A DNA stretch of 19,294 nucleotides from contig JABDJT010000019.1 in assembly GCA_013003335.1 (NCBI GenBank), forward strand, positions 1-19,294, read 5' to 3'. The notes beneath the pieces were generated by a model. It was given only the letters and a program-made list of their open reading frames with translations. It was not told the DNA's origin and did not search any database. The first letter of the stretch is position 1, and each line of letters starts with the position of its first letter. Source of the DNA: Verrucomicrobiales bacterium. Lineage in GTDB: Bacteria > Verrucomicrobiota > Verrucomicrobiia > Verrucomicrobiales > DEV007. The translations under genes and the position numbers were made by a program. Below are positions 1 to 7,748 of the stretch, piece after piece.

Positions 1-3000
1 ATCCAGGATCGCGTCGCAGCGGGGAAGAAATCGCGTTTCCAGGAAGCCGTTGAGCGGGCGCTCGATTTAGGAAAAGGTCGCGTTGCCATCGTCGTGCCGG
101 ACTCGGGAGATCGGAAGGAATTCTCCCGCGGCTGGCACTCGCCGGATTCGGGAATCGAGTTGCGACAGCCGACGCCGGGTCTCTTCAATTTCAATCACCC
201 ACTCGGCGCGTGCCCGGAATGTCGCGGCTTCGGGCGCGTCATCGGAATCGATATCGACAAGGCGATGCCGGACAAATCGCTCTCGATTGCCGAGGGATTG
301 GTGAAGGCATTTCAGGGGGACCGTTATTCGGAATGCGAGGACGACCTCGAACGATGCGCACGGCAGCGTGGCCTCAGTTTCGTTCAGCCCTTCGATGAAA
401 TGTCGAAGGAAGACCAGGAATGGATCGTCGAAGGCGACGGCGGCGATCCCGAGGAGGCCTGGGAGATGGGGCAGTGGTATGGCATTCGCGGTTTTTTCGA
501 CTGGCTCGAAGCACGGGCCTACAGAATGCACGTGCGGATTTTTCTCTCGCGATTCCGCAGCTACACAACTTGTCGGAAATGCAAAGGCGGCCGCCTTCAG
601 CCTGAGGCGTTGAATTTCAAAATCGAAGACAAAACGCTGCCGGAACTCTGGCAGCTTTCCATCGATGACCTGCTCGCGTTCCTCGAAAATCTCACCGCTC
701 GCGAAGGCGACCGAACGGGCGAAATGCTGCTCGATGAAATCCGAAACCGGCTCCGTTTTTTGCAGGAAGTTGGCCTCGGTTACCTGAATCTTGATCGCCC
801 GACCCGCACGCTCTCGGGCGGCGAAACAGAACGCGTCAATCTCACGACTTGCCTCGGCGCCAGCCTGACGAGTACGCTGTTTGTCCTCGATGAACCGACC
901 GTAGGCCTGCACCCGCGCGATGTCGGCAGGCTCATCGCGGTGATGGAGCGGCTCCGCGATTTGGGCAATACGCTCTGCGTCGTCGAGCACGAGGAAGCCG
1001 TCATTCGCGCAGCGGATCACTTGATTGATATTGGGCCGGGTCGCGGAGAACTGGGCGGGGAAGTTGTGTTTGAGGGATCAGGTGTCGGGGCTCACGGGTC
1101 GGGGAAAAGTGGTTCGTTGACGCTCGGGTATTTGAGCGGGGAAAAATCGATTCCGGTTCCAAAAAATCGCCGCGACTCGGTGGGATGGATTTCAATCAAG
1201 CGGGCGACGCAGCACAATTTGAAAAAGATCGACGTGGAAATTCCGCTCGGCGTTTTCTGCTGTGTGACGGGTGTTTCCGGTTCGGGAAAATCGACGCTGA
1301 TTCATTCCGTCCTGTTCGAAAACCTCACCCGCGAATTCGGCAATCCGTCCGAAAACGAACCCGGCTCCTGCAAATCCGTCACGGGAGGTTCACAGGTCAG
1401 CGAGGTGGTGATGGTCGATCAGAAACAACTCGCTCGAACCCCGCGATCGACTCCGGCGGTTTACACGGGCGTTTTTGAAGACGTCCGGAAATTATTCACC
1501 GAAACCGAGGATGGAAAAGCCCGCGGCGTCACGCCCGGATATTTTTCGTTCAACTCCGGCGCCGGTCGCTGCGAGCGCTGCATGGGCAACGGCTACGAAA
1601 AAGTTGAGATGCAGTTTTTGAGCGATCTCTACGTCACCTGCCCGGAATGCGAAGGCACGCGCTACACGCCCGAGGCGATGGAGATTTTGCTGAACGGAAA
1701 ATCGATTCACGACGTCCTCACGATGACGGTGAACGAAGCCATCGAATTTTTCTTCGCCGTCGGCGGAAAAAAAGGAACCAAAATCGTCACCGGGTTGCAA
1801 CTGCTCGCCGAAGTCGGGCTCGGTTATCTCCGCCTCGGCCAGCCGCTGAACACGCTATCCGGCGGGGAAAGTCAGCGGCTGAAACTGGTGGGGCATTTGC
1901 TCTCCAAGCCGAAAACGCAAAAACGATCCAACAGGGGTGGTTTACCGAACGAACCCTCTTCTTCGATCGAAAAAGGGTCCCTCCTGATTTTTGACGAACC
2001 GACAACCGGCCTGCATTTCGACGACGTCGCGATGCTGCTGAAAGTGTTCGAGCGACTCGTGGAATCGGGTGATTCGGTGCTTGTGATCGAGCACAATTTG
2101 GAAGTGATCAAATCGGCCGATCACCTCATCGATCTCGGGCCGGAGGCCGGTGTGAACGGCGGGGAGGTCGTCGCGACCGGAACACCGGAAGAAGTGGCGA
2201 AGGTCCGAAATTCCCACACCGGCTTGTTTTTGCGTGAACTTCTCAAATCGCAAAAATCCTATTCGCAAAAGGCGCAGCAGTTGCAGATGGCTGCGGAGAC
2301 GAACATCGTTTCGGCCTGGCAAAACGGTTCGAAAGCAGAGAACGCGATCCAGCTTTACGGGGCGCGGGAGAATAATTTGAAAAACGTGACCGTGGCGATT
2401 CCGCGCGATCAGTTCGTCGTCGTGACCGGTTTGAGCGGCTCGGGAAAATCGACGCTCGCGTTCGACATCCTGTTTTCCGAAGGCCAGCGCCGCTTCCTCG
2501 ACAGCATGTCGACCTTCGCCCGGCAGTTCGTCGAGCAGATGGAAAAGCCGGATATCGATCACGTCGAAGGCCTGCCGCCGACCGTCGCGATCGAGCAGCG
2601 CATTTCCCGCGGCGGCGGAAAATCGACCGTCGCGACGGTGACGGAAGTTTGGCATTTTCTCCGGCTCCTGTTTGCCAAAGTTGGCACACAATTTTCGCCC
2701 GATTCCGGTTTGCCGGTGCAAAAGCAGAGCATCACCGCGATCGTCAGCCGTCTCCGCGCCGAGGCGAAAAAATCGAAGCGAGGCGTGAAAATTCTCGCGC
2801 CGTTGATCAAGGCCCGGAAAGGATTTCACACCGAAGTGGCGGACTGGGCGGCACGGCAGGGATACGAAACGCTACTTGTCGACGGGCAGTTCAAAGCGGT
2901 CGAGGGATTTCAAAAACTGGAGCGATTCAAGGAGGACACCATCGACGTCGTGATCGGCGATATTGATTCAAAATCGAAACCGGAAGCTGTCCGTGATCTG

Positions 3001-4977
3001 GCCGAGACGGCACTTCGAATCGGCAAAAACACGGCGCGTTTTCTCGATGGAAACCGGAAGCTGCAAGTCGTTTCGACCGAGATGTGCGATCCGGAAACGG
3101 GCCGTTCGTTCGAAGAACTCGACCCCCGGCTTTTTTCCTACAACTCGCCGCACGGCTGGTGCCCGCGCTGTCGCGGATACGGATCGGTCGAGAAAAAACC
3201 GACGATGTCCGACGAGCGCGACGCCGAGAGCCAGCTCGATGCCGAGCTGCGCGAAGAACGCCGCCGGTCCCGCGTCCGGGCCAAAATCGAGACGGAGCCC
3301 TGTCCCAAATGCGAAGGCGCGCGGCTGAATGAGGTCGCGCGCTTTGTCCGCGTCGATGATTTCTCGATCGACAAAATCGCCTGCCTCTCCGTCATCGAAG
3401 CGAAAAAAATCATCGATGGTCTCAAGCTGAGAAAAGACGAGGCGCTGATCGCGCGGGACATCCTGCCGGAGATTTCACAGCGCCTGAAATTCATGACCGA
3501 GGTCGGGCTCGGCTACCTCCAGCTCGACCGCTCGGCCACGACACTGAGCGGCGGGGAAAGCCAGCGCATCCGCCTGGCGGCCCAGCTTGGATCAAATCTG
3601 CGCGGTGTACTTTACGTTCTCGACGAGCCTACCATTGGTCTGCATCCACGGGACAACGCGAACCTGCTCGAGACGCTGTCGGCGCTTAAAGGAAAAGGAA
3701 ATTCGCTCGTCGTCGTCGAGCACGACGAAGACACGATGGCCGTCGCCGATCACCTGATCGATCTCGGCCCGGGCGCAGGTCAGCATGGCGGCGAAGTCGT
3801 TTTCAACGGCGCGCTGAACGGAAAATCGAAGACCGCCCGAAAAAAATCGCCGACCCTCGAAGCCCTCGATAATCCGATCCCGCATCCGATGCGTGGCGAG
3901 CGACGCAAGTTGCCGGGCAAGACCTCGAAGACCGGCTGGGTCAAGATTTCCGGAGCAAAGGCGAACAACCTGAAAAACGTCTCCGCGCGATTTCCGATCG
4001 GTCGGCTCACGGTTTTGACCGGCATTTCCGGGAGCGGAAAATCGAGCCTGATGCGCGGCGTTTTGCGACCGGCGGTCGAGGGAAAGGTGAAGAAAAAGCA
4101 CAAGCACATCGGCCCGAAAACCTGGCGGACAATTTCCGGCACCGACCTGCTCGAAACCGTTTACGAAGTCGATCAATCACCCATCGGCAAAACCTCGCGA
4201 TCGACGCCCGCGACCTACGTGAAGGTCTTCGACGAGATCCGCAAAATGTTCGCGCAGCTTCCCGAAGCCCGCGCCCGCGGTTACACCGCTTCTCGGTTTT
4301 CATTCAACACCGAAGGCGGCCGCTGCGAAGCCTGCAAAGGTAACGGCCAGATCAAGCTGGAGATGAATTTCCTGCCGACCAGCTACATCAAGTGCGAGGA
4401 ATGCAACGGCCGCCGCTTCAACGCGCCGACTCTCGAGGTTGAATACAACGGCAAATCGATCGGCGACGTGATGGATCTTTCGATCGCCGAAGCCGCCGAA
4501 TTTTTCTCCGGTCATCCAAAAATTTCCCGCACGCTCGGCCTGATGAATGACACCGGTTTGGGCTATCTGAAACTCGGCCAGCCTAGCCCGACCGTGTCCG
4601 GCGGTGAAGCTCAGCGCATCAAGCTCGTCAGCGAATTGACCCGCGGAATCGGTCGCGCCCAGCACACCCGGCTCCGGCAAAACCGGACGCCGAAGAGCAA
4701 CCTCTACCTCATCGAGGAACCGAGCATCGGCCTCCACATGCTCGACGTGAAACGTCTCCTCGAAGTTCTCCACCGACTCGCCGACGACGGCCACACGGTT
4801 GTCGTCATCGAGCACAATCTCGACATCATCGCCGAGGCTGATTACGTAATTGATATCGGCCCCGAAGCCGGGGAAAACGGGGGATTAATCGTCGCCGAGG
4901 GAACGCCCGAGGAAGTCGCGAAGGTGACGGAGAGCCGGACGGCGCCGTTTCTACAAAAGGTGCTTACGAAGGGTTAA
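1..4977 (+). CDS. uvrA: Excinuclease ABC subunit A, tandem (four-ATPase) form, 5'-truncated by the window
   Basis: UvrA is the damage-recognition ATPase of nucleotide excision repair and loads UvrB on lesions in the cytoplasm. The frame is open from base 1, so the GTG at 94 is not the real start; 1658 residues are visible. Numbering from base 1, four ABC modules follow. Module 1 (N-terminus missing) has zinc Cys 71/74/191/194, LSGGETER at 271 and Walker B Asp297. Module 2 has Walker A GVSGSGKS at 424, zinc Cys 524/527/547/550, LSGGESQR at 619 and Asp665. Module 3 has Walker A GLSGSGKS at 810, the UvrB-binding-type segment, zinc Cys 1054/1057/1101/1104, LSGGESQR at 1182 and Asp1208. Module 4 has Walker A at 1341, zinc Cys 1442/1445/1465/1468 and VSGGEAQR at 1532. 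Ordinary UvrA has two modules and about 950 residues; Chlamydia has a comparable double-length protein. Oddities are a palindromic repeat encoding residues 642-657, and Glu1572 in place of the Walker B Asp in module 4 (LIEEPSIGLH). Confidence 0.97.
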   Translation: MQDRVAAGKKSRFQEAVERALDLGKGRVAIVVPDSGDRKEFSRGWHSPDSGIELRQPTPGLFNFNHPLGACPECRGFGRVIGIDIDKAMPDKSLSIAEGLVKAFQGDRYSECEDDLERCARQRGLSFVQPFDEMSKEDQEWIVEGDGGDPEEAWEMGQWYGIRGFFDWLEARAYRMHVRIFLSRFRSYTTCRKCKGGRLQPEALNFKIEDKTLPELWQLSIDDLLAFLENLTAREGDRTGEMLLDEIRNRLRFLQEVGLGYLNLDRPTRTLSGGETERVNLTTCLGASLTSTLFVLDEPTVGLHPRDVGRLIAVMERLRDLGNTLCVVEHEEAVIRAADHLIDIGPGRGELGGEVVFEGSGVGAHGSGKSGSLTLGYLSGEKSIPVPKNRRDSVGWISIKRATQHNLKKIDVEIPLGVFCCVTGVSGSGKSTLIHSVLFENLTREFGNPSENEPGSCKSVTGGSQVSEVVMVDQKQLARTPRSTPAVYTGVFEDVRKLFTETEDGKARGVTPGYFSFNSGAGRCERCMGNGYEKVEMQFLSDLYVTCPECEGTRYTPEAMEILLNGKSIHDVLTMTVNEAIEFFFAVGGKKGTKIVTGLQLLAEVGLGYLRLGQPLNTLSGGESQRLKLVGHLLSKPKTQKRSNRGGLPNEPSSSIEKGSLLIFDEPTTGLHFDDVAMLLKVFERLVESGDSVLVIEHNLEVIKSADHLIDLGPEAGVNGGEVVATGTPEEVAKVRNSHTGLFLRELLKSQKSYSQKAQQLQMAAETNIVSAWQNGSKAENAIQLYGARENNLKNVTVAIPRDQFVVVTGLSGSGKSTLAFDILFSEGQRRFLDSMSTFARQFVEQMEKPDIDHVEGLPPTVAIEQRISRGGGKSTVATVTEVWHFLRLLFAKVGTQFSPDSGLPVQKQSITAIVSRLRAEAKKSKRGVKILAPLIKARKGFHTEVADWAARQGYETLLVDGQFKAVEGFQKLERFKEDTIDVVIGDIDSKSKPEAVRDLAETALRIGKNTARFLDGNRKLQVVSTEMCDPETGRSFEELDPRLFSYNSPHGWCPRCRGYGSVEKKPTMSDERDAESQLDAELREERRRSRVRAKIETEPCPKCEGARLNEVARFVRVDDFSIDKIACLSVIEAKKIIDGLKLRKDEALIARDILPEISQRLKFMTEVGLGYLQLDRSATTLSGGESQRIRLAAQLGSNLRGVLYVLDEPTIGLHPRDNANLLETLSALKGKGNSLVVVEHDEDTMAVADHLIDLGPGAGQHGGEVVFNGALNGKSKTARKKSPTLEALDNPIPHPMRGERRKLPGKTSKTGWVKISGAKANNLKNVSARFPIGRLTVLTGISGSGKSSLMRGVLRPAVEGKVKKKHKHIGPKTWRTISGTDLLETVYEVDQSPIGKTSRSTPATYVKVFDEIRKMFAQLPEARARGYTASRFSFNTEGGRCEACKGNGQIKLEMNFLPTSYIKCEECNGRRFNAPTLEVEYNGKSIGDVMDLSIAEAAEFFSGHPKISRTLGLMNDTGLGYLKLGQPSPTVSGGEAQRIKLVSELTRGIGRAQHTRLRQNRTPKSNLYLIEEPSIGLHMLDVKRLLEVLHRLADDGHTVVVIEHNLDIIAEADYVIDIGPEAGENGGLIVAEGTPEEVAKVTESRTAPFLQKVLTKG
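1924..1969. repeat. Palindromic repeat element inserted in frame inside uvrA
   Basis: The left 21-base unit (1924-1944) begins CGATCCAACAGGGG, followed by 1 base and a 24-base right unit (1946-1969) that begins CGAACGAACCCT and ends CGATCG. This matches the intergenic family at 6624, 7749, 10169, 14918 and 18080, but the right unit has 3 extra bases. It is translated as RSNRGGLPNEPSSSI plus one Glu. It lies between LSGGESQR and Walker B of module 2, where canonical UvrA has only a short turn. Removing about 16 codons would restore a loop of usual length. AAAAA flanks both ends (1919-1923 and 1970-1974) and could be a target duplication or chance. Confidence 0.75.
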
Positions 4978-4997
4978 AAACAAACCCTGTTGATTTG
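4977..4997. repeat. Single-unit copy of the intergenic palindromic repeat, at the uvrA stop
   Basis: The stretch contains AAACCCTGTTGATTTG, matching the right-hand unit of the 43-bp family (core ACCCTGTTG at 4984-4992). The left unit is absent because coding sequence ends there. AGGGTT (4970-4975), which includes the first base of the TAA stop, can pair with AACCCT (4983-4988). It sits directly after uvrA and about 46 bases before the next start. It could act as a 3'-end hairpin, but there is no following T-run. Confidence 0.6.
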
Positions 4998-5023
4998 AAA
5001 ACATGACGTTGTGTCTCTTATTC

Positions 5024-5031
5024 GGTGGAGG
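5024..5031 (+). promoter_or_regulatory. Strong Shine-Dalgarno sequence GGTGGAGG
   Basis: GGTGGAGG lies 12 bases before the ATG at 5044. It is one of the clearest ribosome binding sites in the window and supports the choice of that start for the small secreted protein. A 13-codon mini-ORF (ATG 5003) reads through it and stops at TGATG, overlapping the gene's start, so translational coupling is possible. Confidence 0.6.
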
Positions 5032-5043
5032 TAATCTGCCCTG

Positions 5044-5406
5044 ATGAACATTCGGTCCATTTTCACGGTCGTGATCCTGCTCGCGTTTTCTGCACCCGCG
5101 GGAAACGGCGAAATTGTGGAGCGGGAACTGGGCACCGATGACGCGGGAAATCCAGTGACGGGATACGTTTTCCAGGCAGGTCGTGGTTTCAAAAGGAGTT
5201 CCTATTCTTCCGGGCTTCGCCGAAGAAGCTACTCGCCGTTGCGGAATTCGGGCCGGGTCCTCCGGTCTTCAACTTCGCCAGCCTATTTTTATGTTCCGAT
5301 CGTGCCGCTTCATTGTCGGGGTAGTCACGGATCAACCCGGGCTTTTTCGGTCTGGCGCATTCCCCGGGCACAAACCGGTTCGTTTTCTGTCACCGTGATC
5401 CGCTGA
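5044..5406 (+). CDS. Small secreted Arg/Ser-rich hypothetical protein
   Basis: This 120-residue protein has an N-terminal signal peptide: MNIRS, then the hydrophobic run IFTVVILLAFSAPA, with likely cleavage around residues 19-23. The mature part is short and basic, with an Arg/Ser-rich stretch (roughly residues 48-78, for example SGLRRRSYSPLR) that looks disordered. I do not recognise a family. The ATG at 5044 is supported by GGTGGAGG at 5024-5031. Its stop (5404-5406) is 1 base before the TTG start of the metallophosphoesterase, so the two are probably co-transcribed and translationally linked. The 3' half has unremarkable codon use, and the C-terminal region could in principle be a degraded or over-extended frame. 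Export is the only functional inference I would make. Confidence 0.6.
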   Translation: MNIRSIFTVVILLAFSAPAGNGEIVERELGTDDAGNPVTGYVFQAGRGFKRSSYSSGLRRRSYSPLRNSGRVLRSSTSPAYFYVPIVPLHCRGSHGSTRAFSVWRIPRAQTGSFSVTVIR

Positions 5407-5407
5407 T

Positions 5408-6232
5408 TTGAAGGAACCTATCCGCATTCTCTCGGACCTGCACCTGTCCCATCCGGCCTCGCGGATCGGTTCGCCGTCGCAGCTTCGCCCTCTTATTGAG
5501 GGAGCTCAGACGGTGATCTTCAACGGTGACACCATCGAGCAGCGGCACTCCAAAGTTCGGGACAGAGCGGAACAGATGCTGGGCGAATTGAAAGAAATTT
5601 GCGGCAAACTTGGTGCGGATCCTGTTATTGTCCGCGGGAATCACGATCCGAAAATCAGTGAAACGGACTGGCTCGATCTTGGGCCGGAGGACGAGATTTT
5701 CGTGACGCACGGCGATGTGCTCTTCCCGCACATTTCGCCGTGGAATCCGAAAATTTGGGACGTAGAAGACGAGATGGATGCGATCCGGGAAGAAATCGGG
5801 TCGGAGCAAATTGAATCAGATCTGGCGACGGCACTGGAAGCGACACAACGTTGCCGACTCCTCTCCCGGGGGGAGTTGGAGCGCTTCAATTTCAAATATT
5901 TCAAGAAGCTCGGCGCAGCTTTGGCGCTGGTTTTGCCTCTACGCCGGCCGATCGAGATTCTTCGTTGCTGGATTGAGACCCCCGGTCGGGCTCGCGAGTT
6001 TCTCTCCCGCCACCGGCCCGGGGCCCGGTTTTTCCTGTTCGGACACACCCACCGGCCGGGAGTTTGGCAAAAAGGCGGTAAAGGGCCCATTCTCATCAAT
6101 ACCGGGGGATTTCTGTCGATCGGAAAGGCAAAAGTGGTCGAGATTTCCGGTGGAAAAATCATGGTTCACGGGATCGATGAATCCGGTCCCGCATTCGCGA
6201 TTGGAAAAAAAAGCGCAGAATTTGTGATTTGA
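5408..6232 (+). CDS. Calcineurin-like metallophosphoesterase
   Basis: The 274-residue protein carries all five metal-binding blocks of the superfamily: SDLHL (Asp10, His12), NGD (Asp41), RGNHD (Asn78, His79), THGD (His101) and FGHTHRPG (His213, His215). These ligate a two-metal centre that hydrolyses phosphomono- or diesters. The substrate cannot be read from sequence; the general layout is reminiscent of LpxH/YfcE-like enzymes. The insert between blocks 4 and 5 (about residues 105-205) is Glu/Arg-rich with a hydrophobic patch near 168-180 that could touch membrane. The start is the TTG at 5408: the frame is closed by a stop at 5396-5398, and SDLHL must be near the N-terminus. It follows the small secreted protein without a gap. 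Confidence 0.9.
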   Translation: MKEPIRILSDLHLSHPASRIGSPSQLRPLIEGAQTVIFNGDTIEQRHSKVRDRAEQMLGELKEICGKLGADPVIVRGNHDPKISETDWLDLGPEDEIFVTHGDVLFPHISPWNPKIWDVEDEMDAIREEIGSEQIESDLATALEATQRCRLLSRGELERFNFKYFKKLGAALALVLPLRRPIEILRCWIETPGRAREFLSRHRPGARFFLFGHTHRPGVWQKGGKGPILINTGGFLSIGKAKVVEISGGKIMVHGIDESGPAFAIGKKSAEFVI

Positions 6233-6283
6233 ACGAAGTTTTGCTCGTCTAAACCGTTCTGAAAGGAACACCAGTTAACTATC

Positions 6284-6571
6284 ATGTTCAAAAAAATCAC
6301 TGTATCGGTCGCCGCAATTGCGATGTCGTTTTCGATGACATCCTGTGGCCCGAATTCAAAGCAAGGGGCCGTCATGGGCGGTCTTCTCGGTGCCGGTGCC
6401 GGCGCCATTATTGGTAATCAATCCGGTCGCGGACTCGAAGGAGCTGCCATCGGTGGCGCTCTTGGCGCGACAGCCGGAGCTGTTGCGGGAAGTGCCCGTG
6501 ACGACCGCGAGCAACAGTATCGCAACCCCCCGCCACCGCCACCGCGACGCGGAGGTTATTATCCTTACTAA
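6284..6571 (+). CDS. Glycine-zipper lipoprotein
   Basis: The 95-residue protein has a lipoprotein signal: MFKK, hydrophobic VSVAAIAMSFSM, then lipobox TSC with Cys at 21, implying lipidation and membrane anchoring. The mature part is a glycine zipper from about 28 to 70 (GGLLGAGAGAIIG, then GGALGATAGAVAG) of the type seen in SlyB/YMGG-like outer-membrane lipoproteins. It ends in a Pro-rich, Arg/Gly/Tyr tail (PPPPPPRRGGYYPY). The role is probably structural or stress-related in the envelope; the substrate or partner is unknown. AAAGGA lies about 18 bases upstream of the ATG, a rather long spacing. A hairpin with a T-run follows at 6624-6672, so the gene appears to be the end of its transcript. 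Confidence 0.85.
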   Translation: MFKKITVSVAAIAMSFSMTSCGPNSKQGAVMGGLLGAGAGAIIGNQSGRGLEGAAIGGALGATAGAVAGSARDDREQQYRNPPPPPPRRGGYYPY

Positions 6572-6623
6572 GGATTAACGGAATCCTGGCCTGGAGTTTC
6601 GGCCCCGATACCAAACCGCAGAA

Positions 6624-6666
6624 CGATCGAACTGGGTTGGTTCATACCACATACCCTGTTGGATCG
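6624..6666. repeat. 43-bp palindromic repeat (two units)
   Basis: The left unit is 6624-6644 and the right unit 6646-6666. The outer 14-base arms CGATCGAACTGGGT (6624-6637) and ACCCTGTTGGATCG (6653-6666) pair at 12 of 14 positions around a 15-base loop. The arm-loop-arm spacing is identical to the copies at 10169, 14918 and 18080. It lies 52 bases after the stop of the glycine-zipper gene. Confidence 0.85.
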
Positions 6667-6677
6667 TTTTTTGCGTT
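6624..6677 (+). terminator. Probable intrinsic terminator built from the palindromic repeat
   Basis: On the + strand the long hairpin (6624-6666) is followed immediately by TTTTTT, then GCGTTTTT. This is the layout of a rho-independent terminator for the lipoprotein gene and the genes before it. It is the only copy of the repeat in the window with an obvious T-run on its exit side. The rest of the 6572-6789 spacer shows no gene or other structure I can support. Confidence 0.65.
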
Positions 6678-6789
6678 TTTGTCGGCTTGCGATTGGAGAA
6701 TCCGGGCCGTGGCGGCGTTTTTGAGGAAGGTTGATTCGGGGTTGTGATTGTCAAAGCCTTGGTTTACGAATTCGCCCCCTTTTTCTGGC

Positions 6790-7746
6790 ATGATTGAATA
6801 TCTGAAAGTTGCCCGGATTGACCACTGGTTGAAGAACATTTTCATCGTGTTCGGCCACGCGGTGGCAATCGTATTGGTCTTGAATCTCGAAATCACCGGG
6901 GAGGTTGTGGTGAAAGCTGCGCTTTCTCTGATTCCGGCGTGCCTGATTGCATCGGCGAATTACATTTTAAACGAGATCCTCGATGCGCCTTTCGATAAGC
7001 TTCATCCGACCAAGAAATTGCGGCCGATTCCGGCCGGGTTGGTGAAACTGCCGATTCTCTGGGCCATGTTCGGAGTTTGCATCGTGATCGGATTTGCCCT
7101 TGCGTTTCTCTGGTTCAAAAATCCCGGTTACTGGATCGCGCTCGGGTTACTGCTGCTGAGCGGACTCGTTTATAACATCAATCCGATCCGCCTGAAGGAT
7201 CGTGCGTTTCTCGATGTGATCGCTGAGTCTTTCAACAACCCGATCCGACTCTGGCTCGGCTGGTATGCGCTCGTTCCGTTTCTCGATCAGCCACCGGCAT
7301 CCATTACCCTGGCATGGTGGGCTTTTGGCGGACTTCTCATGACCGGCAAGCGCTACGCGGAGTTCCGGTTTATCGACGATAAGGAATTGAGCGGCCAATA
7401 CCGAAAATCATTCCAGGTTTATACCGGCACTTCGCTGATCATCGCGATGATCACTTACGCGAACTTGTTCTGTTTCTGTGCCGGATATGCCATTTCCAAT
7501 TACGACGCACTGAACAATCTTGCACTGGTTTTCCCGGTAATCATTTTCGCAATTATTGTTTATTTTCGACAGGCAATGTCGGAAATCGGGGCGCGGCTGG
7601 AGCCGGAGCAATTGATGCAGAAACCACTGATCATCATCTGCACCATCCTCTCCGGTGCGATCACCATCGGCTTGCTGTATGCCTACAAGCTGGATTGGTT
7701 TCACTTCAAATCCTTCATGGATTCGAATTCGACCTTCGGCAGCTGA
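6790..7746 (+). CDS. UbiA-family prenyltransferase, decaprenyl-phosphate phosphoribosyltransferase-like
   Basis: This 318-residue polytopic membrane protein has about eight hydrophobic segments. The N-terminus RIDHWLKN and the first Asp-rich motif N61EILD65APFD69 followed by KLHPTKKLRPIPAG match the UbiA superfamily. They are closest to the branch of decaprenyl-phosphate 5-phosphoribosyltransferase (Rv3806c type), which transfers phosphoribose to a polyprenyl phosphate. GKRYAEFRFIDD (about residues 180-191 by eye) fits the second motif. In actinobacteria the product feeds arabinan synthesis. In this organism the acceptor and sugar are unknown and no partner gene (such as the epimerase DprE1/E2) is adjacent. 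I chose the ATG at 6790 because family members begin close to the HWLKN motif; a TTG at 6748 would add 14 unlikely residues. No strong ribosome binding site is visible. Confidence 0.85.
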   Translation: MIEYLKVARIDHWLKNIFIVFGHAVAIVLVLNLEITGEVVVKAALSLIPACLIASANYILNEILDAPFDKLHPTKKLRPIPAGLVKLPILWAMFGVCIVIGFALAFLWFKNPGYWIALGLLLLSGLVYNINPIRLKDRAFLDVIAESFNNPIRLWLGWYALVPFLDQPPASITLAWWAFGGLLMTGKRYAEFRFIDDKELSGQYRKSFQVYTGTSLIIAMITYANLFCFCAGYAISNYDALNNLALVFPVIIFAIIVYFRQAMSEIGARLEPEQLMQKPLIIICTILSGAITIGLLYAYKLDWFHFKSFMDSNSTFGS

Positions 7747-7748
7747 AC

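Noticed and set aside
67..2829. Long minus-strand open frames opposite uvrA (67-1020, 1942-2829)
   Set aside because: They mirror the codon pattern of the highly conserved uvrA frame, have no recognisable domains and lack credible starts.
5372..5390. AAACCGGTTCGTTT near the end of the small secreted protein gene
   Set aside because: It is a short palindrome without the unit's centre or flanks, too weak to call a repeat copy.
6231..6259. GAACG and CGTTC inverted repeat after the metallophosphoesterase gene
   Set aside because: The stem is only 5 bases with a 19-base gap and poor match to the repeat family; no T-run follows.
6642..6896. Minus-strand 84-codon open frame across the 6572-6789 spacer
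   Set aside because: It begins inside the prenyltransferase gene, ends in the repeat and has no recognisable domain or ribosome site; chance is more likely.
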